A model generated the notes under the pieces. It made no database searches. It was given only the letters and a program-made list of their open reading frames with translations, and was not told where the DNA came from. From Culturomica massiliensis (GTDB taxonomy: Bacteria > Bacteroidota > Bacteroidia > Bacteroidales > Marinifilaceae): a stretch of 64,000 nucleotides of DNA. Shown piece after piece: positions 31,481 to 39,564 of this stretch. The position numbers and the translations under genes are program-made. Where the stretch lies: positions 558,001 to 622,000 of the forward strand of contig NZ_LT594621.1 of the NCBI RefSeq assembly GCF_900091655.1. Reading direction: 5' to 3'. Numbering within the stretch: position 1 is the stretch's first letter; every line of letters starts with the position of its first letter.

Positions 31481-32827
31481 CTAAAAGATATTTCCAAATA
31501 CAAACCCCGAAATCGTTGCCATTAAGATGACGAGTGCCACATAAACGACGGTTTTCTTTGTTCCTAACACACCACGAATAACCAGCATATTCGGCAGAGA
31601 GAGCGATGGTCCGGCTAACAACAAAGCCAAAGCAGGGCCTTTACCCATGCCGGAAGCTAGTAATCCCTGAATGATAGGTACTTCAGTCAGGGTGGCGAAG
31701 TACATGAATGCCCCCGTAAAACTTGCGAAAAAGTTGGATAGCAACGAATTTCCGCCGACCGCCCATTCGATCCAGCTATTCGGGATAATACCTGCGATAG
31801 CCGTATTGTCATGCGTAGAACCTAAAAGGAAACCCGCCGTAACCACGCCGATAGCCAACAACGGTAATATCTGTTTGGCAAAACCCCAGGAAGAGAAAAC
31901 CCATTCTCGATTTTCTTCGTCCCGTTTGTCGAAAAGCAGGATTATGGAGAGTGCGGTGATAGCCACTATCATCGGCACGAGCGGAACCAATTTAGCATTG
32001 TCGATGAACAGGCTGGCGGGAATTATGGAAACGGCCGTCACCATAGCTCCGAGCAACACCCACAGGGTACACAATTTCAATATCCTGATTAGCGACCAGC
32101 ACAACAGAAGCGATAACGCTCCGGTGATATACCACTTATAAGCAAAGATAGTATACCATAGTCCTGTATCGGATGCGGCAGGTGCACCCCAATTTGTAAA
32201 TACGAGAATAAGCACCAATGTAAAAAAGTGGAAGGAGGTTTGCCACATCGGTCGTTTTTCGGGGGGGGGAACGATGTTCATCTGCTCCTCTTTCTTGGCT
32301 TTCTCTTCCTTGCGGAAAATAAAAGACATCAGCAATCCGATAACGACGGAAAAAAGCACAGCACCGATTATACGGGCAATACCCATCTCCATACCTAGAA
32401 TCCGGGAGGTCAGAATAATCGACAGAATACTGATTGCCGGACCGGAATAGAGGAATGCAATAGCTGGCCCCAAGCCTGCACCCCGTTTATAGATGCTTGT
32501 AAAGAGAGGCAGAATCGTACACGAACATACGGCAAGAATACCTCCCGAAACGGCAGCCACCGTGTAGGAGAGCCACTTTTTCGCATTCGCACCGAAATAT
32601 TTGAGTACCGAACCCTGACTGACGAATACGGCAATTACACCAGCAATGAAGAAGGCAGGCAGCAGACACAATACGACATGTTCCTGCGCATACCATTTTG
32701 TAAGGTCGAGTGTGGCATCCACGGCTGTCATAAACCGCTCACTACCGAGCGGCATGAAGAACACGGCTGCAAAGACGATGACAACCCACAAGAGGATTTT
32801 CAGTTCTTTTTTCGTATCCATAGCCAC
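31481..32827 (-). CDS. Permease of the UPF0718/ArsP-like family
   Basis: 448 residues with about ten membrane helices. The family mark is AVCSCTILPLFTSIYKRGAGLGPAIAFLYSGPAI, whose CSC motif is in the position used by ArsP to bind trivalent organoarsenicals, and the mirrored second half has GPALALLLAGPSLSLPN. Internally it carries a Lys/Glu-rich cytoplasmic loop (FRKEEKAKKEEQ). It lies 4 bases behind the thioredoxin gene of the arsenic operon and most likely exports an arsenical or related metalloid. Last gene of the operon. Confidence 0.87.
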   Translation of the reverse strand: MAMDTKKELKILLWVVIVFAAVFFMPLGSERFMTAVDATLDLTKWYAQEHVVLCLLPAFFIAGVIAVFVSQGSVLKYFGANAKKWLSYTVAAVSGGILAVCSCTILPLFTSIYKRGAGLGPAIAFLYSGPAISILSIILTSRILGMEMGIARIIGAVLFSVVIGLLMSFIFRKEEKAKKEEQMNIVPPPEKRPMWQTSFHFFTLVLILVFTNWGAPAASDTGLWYTIFAYKWYITGALSLLLCWSLIRILKLCTLWVLLGAMVTAVSIIPASLFIDNAKLVPLVPMIVAITALSIILLFDKRDEENREWVFSSWGFAKQILPLLAIGVVTAGFLLGSTHDNTAIAGIIPNSWIEWAVGGNSLLSNFFASFTGAFMYFATLTEVPIIQGLLASGMGKGPALALLLAGPSLSLPNMLVIRGVLGTKKTVVYVALVILMATISGFVFGNIF

Positions 32828-32831
32828 ATTG

Positions 32832-33065
32832 TTAAATGCCGAGTAGCTGTTTTATTTCGCTTTCGGAGGGGACGTACCCTTTGATTTTAATCACACCGTC
32901 CACCATGACAGCCGGAGTAGCCATCACGCCGGAATTGAGGATCTCCACAATATCCTCTACTTTCATAAGTTTCACATCGAGATTATTCTCGTTGATTACT
33001 TTTTCGATTGCCTGATAGGTTGTCTTGCATTTGGCGCAACCTGTTCCCAAAACTCTGATTTCCAT
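32832..33065 (-). CDS. arsE: Small thioredoxin-fold protein ArsE-like
   Basis: 77 residues from MEIRVLGTG; the longer open frame upstream (to 33149) overlaps arsG and is not used. The redox motif CAKC is at residues 10-13 and VMATPAVMVDG carries the cis-proline of the thioredoxin fold. It belongs to the small 'redox-active disulfide' group found with ArsG and ArsF. In Shewanella, arsEFG reduces nitroaromatic arsenicals and exports the amino product, as I recall; this operon has the same three types. Cytoplasmic. Confidence 0.85.
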   Translation of the reverse strand: MEIRVLGTGCAKCKTTYQAIEKVINENNLDVKLMKVEDIVEILNSGVMATPAVMVDGVIKIKGYVPSESEIKQLLGI

Positions 33066-33076
33066 ATTTCTATTTT

Positions 33077-33784
33077 TTATAAATACATCATTACACAATA
33101 ATACATACCGATAATTACGAACAGACCTCCTACGATCCAATTCAGCCATTTTTGAATGATCTGCATCTTACCGTAAAAATTGCTGATATGTTGTACGCTG
33201 AATGCCAGGATCCAAGCGACGGCCAAAACAGGCAGTGCGGTAGCCACGGCGAAAAGCACGGGGAGAAGATACCCTGCGGTCGCCGTGGCCGACATCGGGA
33301 TCAGCATTCCGAAGTAGAAAACTCCGCTTGTGGGGCAGAATGCCATTGCGAACAACACTCCGAGCAGGAGCCCACCCCAGTTGCCTTTGCGTGCCAAGCC
33401 CTCGCCGTTGCCTTTGAAACCGAAAGAGGGCAGTTTGAGTTTGCTGCCGGCCAGCATGAATAAACCGATAATCAACAATGCCGGTCCGAGAATAAGCTCT
33501 CCGTATTTCCCGATGAACTTTTGAATACCGAATAAGCTGGAACCCTCTTTGAGTATCAGTATCAATACGATACCCAACACCGTGTAAGCGAGCACACGAC
33601 CGAGCGTGTACAGCAAGCCGTTCAGGAAAATCCGGCGGCGATTTTCAATGTTTTTGCCGATAAATCCGATTGCGGCGATATTCGTTGCCAGCGGACACGG
33701 AGAAATTGCCGTCAGCAGTCCCAGCAGAAAAGCCGTCAATACAGGTGTTGTGCTGCTATCCAATAATGTCTGTAACCACTCCAT
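33077..33784 (-). CDS. arsG: ArsG-type CcdA-like efflux permease
   Basis: 235 residues, six membrane helices of the CcdA/DsbD type. Cysteine-proline motifs sit in helix 1 (LTAISPCPLATN) and helix 4 (AFCPTSGVFYFG), the pair that forms the redox site in CcdA. The family annotation for such genes next to ArsF/ArsE is aromatic arsenical efflux permease ArsG. Middle gene of the operon, 5 bases behind arsF. Export of the aminoaromatic arsenical, or electron passage across the membrane to ArsF, are the two plausible jobs. Confidence 0.85.
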   Translation of the reverse strand: MEWLQTLLDSSTTPVLTAFLLGLLTAISPCPLATNIAAIGFIGKNIENRRRIFLNGLLYTLGRVLAYTVLGIVLILILKEGSSLFGIQKFIGKYGELILGPALLIIGLFMLAGSKLKLPSFGFKGNGEGLARKGNWGGLLLGVLFAMAFCPTSGVFYFGMLIPMSATATAGYLLPVLFAVATALPVLAVAWILAFSVQHISNFYGKMQIIQKWLNWIVGGLFVIIGMYYCVMMYL

Positions 33785-33788
33785 AGCT

Positions 33789-34223
33789 CTATTTCAGTAA
33801 GGCTCTGACTTGCTCGATTACTTTGCTTTTAAATGCGTCGGGAGTAGTTCGGGCATTGGCAAAAGCGTACTCGGTCAGATTCTCGTAACTCTCTTTGCCG
33901 TCTTTCCATTTGCTGACGAACAGAGACGACCAGGTAACCTCGTATTTTTCGGCAATCTTTTCATTCTCTGCTTTTGAAATGTCGATTGATTTGAAAACTA
34001 CCGTTCCGTTTTTCAATTCATCGGCAAATGTCATTTCGATCGCTTCTTTGGCATGCTTTTCTATCGCCATGCAAGTGGCACACCGTTGTTTGCCGTGAAA
34101 ATACAATACTTCCACACGGTCTTTTTTAGATTGCTCTTCTGTTGCTTTATTTCCTTTTGCATTACCATTGCCACATGCAAACAGTCCGAGGTACATGGCC
34201 ATCAATAAAATTACATTTTTCAT
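33789..34223 (-). CDS. arsF: ArsF-like periplasmic thioredoxin-fold lipoprotein
   Basis: 144 residues. It has a lipoprotein signal MKNVILLMAMYLGLFAC with Cys17 as the lipid anchor, followed by a charged linker and a thioredoxin-like fold with RCATC (Cys48, Cys51) near its first strand (EVLYFHGKQRC). ArsF-family proteins are described as the nitro-reducing subunit with ArsE. It starts the arsF-arsG-arsE-permease run, 148 bases behind arsR. I infer outer-side location and redox pairing with ArsG. Confidence 0.83.
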   Translation of the reverse strand: MKNVILLMAMYLGLFACGNGNAKGNKATEEQSKKDRVEVLYFHGKQRCATCMAIEKHAKEAIEMTFADELKNGTVVFKSIDISKAENEKIAEKYEVTWSSLFVSKWKDGKESYENLTEYAFANARTTPDAFKSKVIEQVRALLK

Positions 34224-34371
34224 TTCACTTGATTTAATGGGTTTTTGTTATTTGGGTTATCAATTCATCAAAATAATGCTCTGCTCATTGATAAATAGAT
34301 TGCTTTTTTCATTGTATTTTAGATGTTTGTATTTCGCCAAACTACGAACATTCGAACTAAAAAAATTGCCG

Positions 34372-34698
34372 CTATTCGCAACAACTTTCTTTCTTGCATA
34401 CACATTGCCCGAAAAACTCGGCAAAAAGTATAGAGGCAATTTTCCAATTTTCACGATTGATGCAATATTTCACTTTCGGTGTTTCTATCTCTCCTTGTAT
34501 CAGGCCTGCGTCTTTCAACTCTTTCAAATGTTGCGATACCGTTGCTTTGGAAATAGGCAATACTTCGTGTATATCGCCGAAAAAACAACAATCTTGTTTG
34601 GCCAAAAAGTTAAGTATTGCAATTCGTGCCGGATGTCCCATCGCTTTTGCAAAGCGGGCTATTTGTTCTTGCTTCGTTGTATATTCTTTGTTTTCCAT
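34372..34698 (-). CDS. arsR: ArsR/SmtB-family metalloregulator
   Basis: 108 residues with a winged HTH (FLAKQDCCFFGDIHEVLPISKATVSQHLKELKDAGLI). Cysteines at DCC (37, 38) and the C-terminal cluster CVCKKESCC could bind As(III) or a similar thiophile. It should repress the operon until metalloid binds. A perfect 7-bp inverted repeat lies 16 bases before its start codon. Sequence and position fix it as the local regulator; 148 bases separate it from arsF. Confidence 0.92.
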   Translation of the reverse strand: MENKEYTTKQEQIARFAKAMGHPARIAILNFLAKQDCCFFGDIHEVLPISKATVSQHLKELKDAGLIQGEIETPKVKYCINRENWKIASILFAEFFGQCVCKKESCCE

Positions 34699-34713
34699 GT
34701 CTATTCTTATTTG

Positions 34714-34735
34714 TTGTTCGCAAAATAACGAACAA
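34714..34735 (-). promoter_or_regulatory. Putative ArsR operator
   Basis: TTGTTCG-N8-CGAACAA, a perfect inverted repeat just upstream of arsR. CGAACA followed by TTCG-like half-sites recur near 34340-34355 before arsF, so ArsR may bind there too. Confidence 0.6.
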
Positions 34736-35680
34736 TATTTTATATAGCAAAATAATATGTTGAATTTCTTTTTAGAATTTTATTTCCCTTCTTTCGTTGT
34801 GTCTGTATCGGTCAGCCTGCCCGAATTTAAAATTCCGCTACGTGTGTATTTTAATTTATTCCTTAGATCAGATAGTGAGCCGGAAAGACCGCGAATAAAA
34901 AGAAGCTATCACTGCTTACTAATCATAAGAACACCAGAAAAGGAATAGTAACAAGTGGTTTTAATACAAAGGTATATCCCGGGGCTGAAACGTCAATGCT
35001 AAGCCCTGTGAATTTGGAAAAATTTCTTTCTTTGGATTCCACAAAAAGAGTAAATTTCTTCAAAGCGTTGCCTTATTTATTTTCTCCATATAAAAGATGT
35101 TTATCAGAGAAAAAAAGAAAATTACCGTAATTTTTCTCTTTTTACATTCCTTGTTTTCAGCGTACTTAAAATATTTCGGGTCACTCGAAATCCTTGTACT
35201 CTTGCAGAAGAAAATCAACCGACTTTAGAGATTGATTAATTATATTGAAACAGTTGAAAAGAAGTGAGATAAATTTGTTTAAATTAAGAATATTGATTTA
35301 AAACAATTCATAATATAAATTGCATCCTGTATGATAAGTTTTTGCTGACAATGTTGATTATCTTTGCTGAAAGTAATATTTGGCAATATTCGATGATTTA
35401 ATATTATCATAATTGCACTGATTCAAATGTGTAAACCGGAAAATCGGCAAGATTTCGCTATCACCGATTGGCTATTGAAAGGATGATTTCATTTCAGGTT
35501 TTTTGAAAGTAGGTTTACGAATCATTCGGAGATACACTCTAATACAAAGTAACGCAATGGTACCAATTTGAAATATGTAAACAATAGGGATGAGATTAAA
35601 ATAAGCAGGTTTTATATCTGCGCTTTCTCATTGCCGCCAAGCGAATTCCGAAATTAAAAATTACCTGGAACAGAAAAAAT
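34736..35680. other. Gene-poor 945-base region
   Basis: AT-rich, with no gene I accept (a 63-codon frame at 34757 has no recognisable features). It holds the second copy of the dispersed repeat (35173-35238). No terminator with a T tract or promoter stands out. The content looks like eroded mobile DNA. Confidence 0.4.
35173..35238 (+). repeat. Dispersed intergenic repeat, copy 2
   Basis: Diverged match of 23465-23530, keeping ATTTCGG, CTTG..CTTGCAG, AAAATCAACC and GATTA in the same order. Confidence 0.4.
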
Positions 35681-36463
35681 ATGAGAACGACAATAGTTAT
35701 CCTTTCCGGATGGATATTGCTTTTAATGTTAACAGCGTGTAGTGAAAACTATACACCCCGGAAGTATATGGGTCTGAAAGGAAAGGTCACGAGTTTGCGG
35801 GATACGGTATATCGTTTCAAGTACTCTTATGACACCCTGAGAACCCCGGACAAAATCGGTCATATCACAATCATCGGTTTTGATGATTGGGGAAATATCA
35901 CGAGCCAATATGAGTATTTGGGAATGGATTCTGTTCCTTTCCAGATAGAAGAGTATCTATATAGTGGCGATACGCTTTTGTGGAGTAGTTCCCGAATACG
36001 CCAGTCAGATGGAACTTATGCCGCTCTTGTTTATGAATTTGTTTCCCGGAACAACAACACCGTGAAATACAAAATAGATAATGGCAGCGAGATTTGGGAA
36101 GAACAAGTCAGAACTTCGGGAAAATATCGTTGTTATTCCGGGAAGGGGGAGTGGGGATACGAAAAAAAAGAGGCATGGGCCGACAAGAATAACAACATTA
36201 CAAAATGGAAATTATTGAGTGTGAGTGATGAATTCAAGAGCGTGACGAAAGACAGTTCAAATACCTTCAGTGTGCTTCGTATGTATAAATATGACTCTTA
36301 TGACCATGTAATAGAAGAGATACATATTGAGGATGGTGATACCACGGTATATACTAATTCTTATTCCGGTTATGATGACCGTGGTAACTGGACAGAAAGC
36401 AAAACTCAAGTAGACGGCCGCTTCAAAATTTTGACGAAACGAACCATAAAATATACGGAATAA
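35681..36463 (+). CDS. Lipoprotein with YD/RHS-like strand repeats
   Basis: 260 residues. Signal MRTTIVILSGWILLLMLTAC with a lipobox Cys20. The mature part is a run of short beta repeats with recurrent Y-D-x-x-G-N-x-T/W and W-x-E-x motifs (GFDDWGNITSQYEY, YDSYDHVIEEIHIEDGDT, YDDRGNWTESKTQVDG), as in RHS/YD-type beta scaffolds. It is a surface or periplasmic lipoprotein with no enzymatic motif. No operon partner lies on this strand. Confidence 0.8.
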   Translation: MRTTIVILSGWILLLMLTACSENYTPRKYMGLKGKVTSLRDTVYRFKYSYDTLRTPDKIGHITIIGFDDWGNITSQYEYLGMDSVPFQIEEYLYSGDTLLWSSSRIRQSDGTYAALVYEFVSRNNNTVKYKIDNGSEIWEEQVRTSGKYRCYSGKGEWGYEKKEAWADKNNNITKWKLLSVSDEFKSVTKDSSNTFSVLRMYKYDSYDHVIEEIHIEDGDTTVYTNSYSGYDDRGNWTESKTQVDGRFKILTKRTIKYTE

Positions 36464-36493
36464 TCTGATTATGAACGAATAATCAATAACAAA

Positions 36494-36526
36494 CGCTCCC
36501 CGTCTCTTTGTAAAAAACAGGGAGCG
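36494..36526 (-). terminator. Hairpin terminator of the methyltransferase gene
   Basis: CGCTCCC and GGGAGCG form a 7-bp stem around a long AT-rich loop. The minus-strand side continues TTTGTTATT. It lies between convergent genes. Confidence 0.5.
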
Positions 36527-36546
36527 AAATTGGTTATCCGGTAACT

Positions 36547-37323
36547 CTAAATCTTCTTGCCGATATAGAAAACATATCCGTAAAAGGCTTTATATTTGCG
36601 GTATAGCTCTTCTTCCTGTCGGCTGAAAGCAATGAAGTCTGCAACCGCCTGATTACCTGCGTACTTTTTTAAAATCTTCTCGCGCACTGCGGCTTGCGGA
36701 GCAAAATAGTGTTCCGTCCAGCAGTTTTCGGGTAGAATAAAGGTTGCCACCGGAACGTATCCGGCTCTCTGCATTTGAGAAACCTTTCGGGGAATCGTAT
36801 CTATGCCGGGTTCTGCCGCCATCCAGAAATTGTTAATCTCAGAAGGACGTTCGCCGGTAAACCACGATGGTTCGGTAACGGCAATGTAGCCTCCTTGTTT
36901 GAGGTATTCATACCACTGACGCAACCCCTGCTCGAAACCGATATTACAGATAGCTCCTTCCGACCAGATGAGGTCCAATGATTCTTTCTTGAAGGGAAGA
37001 GCTTCTTCCATCGACCCGACAATGCCTTTTACCCGTTCTTGCAGACTGAGCCTTCCGGCATTGCGGTTGAAAAGGGTGATAAAATCGGGAAACAGATCGA
37101 GTCCTGTAATATGGCCCGGAATATTTTGAGCCAGCACCATTGTCTGACCTCCCGTTCCGCAACCAATATCGGCAATGCGGGAATTTTCGGTCAGATTGTC
37201 GATAAAACTCAATGCTTTAAGTGTTGCTTCGGGACTACCTGGCCCTTGTCGTTCGAGATTGGAAAAATATTCGCAGATTAGATTCAATTCGAATTGGCTG
37301 ATTGTTTTATTTTCGTTACTCAT
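36547..37323 (-). CDS. Class I SAM-dependent methyltransferase
   Basis: 258 residues from MSNENKTISQFEL (the extra 19 residues of the longer frame are not family-like). SAM-binding motif I is IADIGCGTGGQT near 49-60, then GLDLFPDFITLFN and LPFKKESLDLIWSEGAICNIGFEQGL, which places it in the Methyltransf_11 type. The acceptor is unknown. It is AT-poorer than the island and stands as a single gene on the minus strand. Confidence 0.9.
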   Translation of the reverse strand: MSNENKTISQFELNLICEYFSNLERQGPGSPEATLKALSFIDNLTENSRIADIGCGTGGQTMVLAQNIPGHITGLDLFPDFITLFNRNAGRLSLQERVKGIVGSMEEALPFKKESLDLIWSEGAICNIGFEQGLRQWYEYLKQGGYIAVTEPSWFTGERPSEINNFWMAAEPGIDTIPRKVSQMQRAGYVPVATFILPENCWTEHYFAPQAAVREKILKKYAGNQAVADFIAFSRQEEELYRKYKAFYGYVFYIGKKI

Positions 37324-37580
37324 TGTTTTAATGTGTTTTGCGCACAGGCAAAAGCATAACAATACCTGCTTACTGTGCACAAATTAAACTTGAATTATTA
37401 TAATAGAAAACTGCTATCGGAAGAGTATCCGAATGCAAACAAAAGAACAATCCGTGTCAAAACACAGACTGCTTATTAAACAATATCCCAATAGAATGTT
37501 TTTGTCATCGCTACAAAGATAGCGTACATTTCTCAGTTTGCAAAATAATTCGCTAACAAACAACAAGTTGTATTGCAAGA

Positions 37581-38159
37581 TTATTTTTTTCGGCAAATAC
37601 AATCGGTCAGGTGATCGTTAATAAACCCTGCGGCCTGTAAATGTGCATAACAAATCGTCGAGCCGAAGAATTTGAATCCACGCTTTTTCATATCCTTGCT
37701 CATCGCGTCCGATTCGGGAGAAGATACCGGGATCTTGTTCAATGAGCTAAAAGTATTGACTATCGGTTTCCTGTCGGGAAAGAAAGAGAGCGTGTAATCA
37801 TAAAAATTGCCGAATTCTTTCTGCACTGCGAGGAACAGCCTTGCGTTGGTAATGGTTGCCTTGATTTTCAGGCGGTTTTTTACAATGCCGTCGAATTGCA
37901 TCAACCGTTCCACATCTTCGTCGGTCATTTGTGCCACCTTCTCGGCATCAAAGTCGCAAAATGCTTTGCGGTAGCCTTCTCTTTTTCTGAGAATAGTTAT
38001 CCAACTCAGTCCGGCTTGGGCACTTTCCAGTACAAGAAATTCAAAAAGCGTTTTATCATCGGTAACTAATCGTCCCCATTCTTCGTCGTGGTATTTCACA
38101 TAAAGCTCGTCGGTTCCGCACCAACCGCAGCGTCCGTTTACAATATCTTGCATAATCAT
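37581..38159 (-). CDS. tag: DNA-3-methyladenine glycosylase I
   Basis: 192 residues. Tag hallmarks are visible: RCGWCGTDELYVKYHDEEWG (residues about 10-29) with a zinc Cys, LVLESAQAGLSWITILRKREGYRKAF, and FGSTICYAHLQAAGFINDHLTDCICR, whose final His and Cys complete the zinc site. It removes 3-methyladenine from DNA in base excision repair. The start codon overlaps the stop of the GNAT gene (ATGA), so the two are translationally coupled. Confidence 0.95.
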   Translation of the reverse strand: MIMQDIVNGRCGWCGTDELYVKYHDEEWGRLVTDDKTLFEFLVLESAQAGLSWITILRKREGYRKAFCDFDAEKVAQMTDEDVERLMQFDGIVKNRLKIKATITNARLFLAVQKEFGNFYDYTLSFFPDRKPIVNTFSSLNKIPVSSPESDAMSKDMKKRGFKFFGSTICYAHLQAAGFINDHLTDCICRKK

Positions 38160-38605
38160 ATCCTTCGTTTCAGATAAATCATATCTTTAAGTAACACACC
38201 ATCCTCAAGTATCGGATGGTCGTAATTGTCGGTGAAAAAATTTTCGATCCGATGGGAGTACTTAAACCCACAACTGTTGTAGAATCCGATTGTGCTCGGC
38301 ACATCACCTGTTCCGACCAACATTTGGGTATATTTTCCCGCATAGTGGACAAGAAGGTGATTTATCAACTTCTTGCCGTATCCCTGCCTTTGGAATTCGG
38401 AGGTAACTGCAATATTCTTGAGTTCACAAACACCATCCTTCTCATTCGTAACCACACAAACCGCTTTAATACCATTATCCTCAAGTGCAAACATATCTCC
38501 CCGTTCCAGATAACGATCTATCATAGATTCCTGTTCGTCGGCAAGCAACAGCAGGTCGATGTATTGTTTCTTATTGTTAGTTATTTGATTAATGCAAAAG
38601 CTCAT
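38156..38605 (-). CDS. GNAT-family N-acetyltransferase
   Basis: 149 residues from MSFCINQITNNKK (the upstream 18 residues of the longer frame are not GNAT-like). GNAT motif A is ELKNIAVTSEFQRQGYGKKLINHLL near 66-90, with the Q/RxxGxG/A acetyl-CoA loop QRQGYG, then VPSTIGFYNSCGFKYS. It acetylates a small molecule or a protein; the target is unknown. It precedes tag with a 4-base overlap, so the two form an operon. Confidence 0.9.
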   Translation of the reverse strand: MSFCINQITNNKKQYIDLLLLADEQESMIDRYLERGDMFALEDNGIKAVCVVTNEKDGVCELKNIAVTSEFQRQGYGKKLINHLLVHYAGKYTQMLVGTGDVPSTIGFYNSCGFKYSHRIENFFTDNYDHPILEDGVLLKDMIYLKRRI

Positions 38606-38654
38606 GTTACTGTATATTAATAAACTATGTTGCAAAATTACTCTGTCTTCAAGT

Positions 38655-38682
38655 AGCACATTTTCCCCGTCCCCCGGGTGCT
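38655..38682. repeat. REP-like GC-rich palindromic repeat, copy 1
   Basis: AGCAC...GTGCT ends enclose an AT stretch and CCCCGTCCCCCGGG. Two further copies, at 52633-52659 and 55477-55503, have the same order. This copy lies two bases behind the stop of the DUF5131 gene. Confidence 0.65.
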
Positions 38683-38684
38683 TT

Positions 38685-39449
38685 TTACTGTAAGGTTTGG
38701 GGGTGGTGTTCGAAGTTGATACCGGCTTTGCGGGCTTGGGAGTGTTGAAATTGGCGCTTGATGTGGTAGAGTTGGCCGTCTTTGATGAATTTTGCCCCGG
38801 TTTGTTTGAACCAGAAAGCGATGTTGTTTTTTATGCAGATGTTCCGGAGTTCCATTACCCAGTCGAAATCACAGGGACGGGAGTTATAGCCGGATTCGCC
38901 GCCTGCAACGACCTGTTCGATCCATTCGCCGATGCGGTAAGGGTGCAGGTCGATCCGTTCCAGAAGCGGTTCGCAGATGATGATTTTATGCCTGATGGGG
39001 GCGGTCTGGTAGATTGGCAGACGGTAATCGGCACAGGCTTGGTTTTCGATTGTACAGCAAATGGTGACATTGTCGTATCCGTCTCCCCAGTCTGCAGGCA
39101 GACAACGGGAAAAGCGGTCTATCCGTTTGGTGATCATCAAGAAATTGAGATCATTGCGCAGTCGTATCATTTCCCAGGCTTGGGAACGCCACACATCGGC
39201 ATCTTCGACGAAAAAATCGGAGGTAAAACAGGTATATACGAGTGTCCCGGGAGGGATTTTGTACTCTCCGTTGCGTTTTTTTCGTATGGGCAGATCGAAA
39301 TTTTTCGTTTGTGTTACCACCGAACTGTTTACGTCTCGTTTGGCATCGCCGCGATAAACGTAGCAATGCTGGCAACCGGGACTTACCTTGTGGCAACCGT
39401 GCCACAGGTTCCACATGACAGATTTTGAGGCAATGGCATTCGTTGGCAT
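38685..39449 (-). CDS. DUF5131 (phage Gp37/Gp68-like) protein
   Basis: 254 residues. It begins KSVMWNLWHGCHKVSPGCQHCYV, a cysteine triad of the radical-SAM-like Gp37/Gp68 family, then TLVYTCFTSDFFVEDADVWRSQAWEMIR, MITKRIDRF and GGESGYNSRPCDFDWV, all typical. The function is unknown; proteins of this family occur in phages and defence or modification contexts. The ATG at 39449 is followed directly by the conserved core. The REP-like element follows its stop. Confidence 0.88.
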   Translation of the reverse strand: MPTNAIASKSVMWNLWHGCHKVSPGCQHCYVYRGDAKRDVNSSVVTQTKNFDLPIRKKRNGEYKIPPGTLVYTCFTSDFFVEDADVWRSQAWEMIRLRNDLNFLMITKRIDRFSRCLPADWGDGYDNVTICCTIENQACADYRLPIYQTAPIRHKIIICEPLLERIDLHPYRIGEWIEQVVAGGESGYNSRPCDFDWVMELRNICIKNNIAFWFKQTGAKFIKDGQLYHIKRQFQHSQARKAGINFEHHPQTLQ

Positions 39450-39564
39450 CAGGATTCTTATTTTGCAATTGATCCGGTAATTTCGTAAACTGTTCCGTTT
39501 TTGGGCTATTCGTAAATGATCCGGTCGTCAAATGTACGGATAATCTTTTTACTTTATCCGGTGA

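Noticed and set aside
34757..34948. 63-codon ORF as a gene
   Set aside because: No motif or promoter; typical chance frame in AT-rich sequence.
38697..39428. Long plus-strand frame opposite DUF5131
   Set aside because: Shadow of the conserved minus-strand gene; its translation matches no family.
39450..39564. Extra gene between DUF5131 and the TonB receptor
   Set aside because: Only about 115 bases; frames there are shadows.
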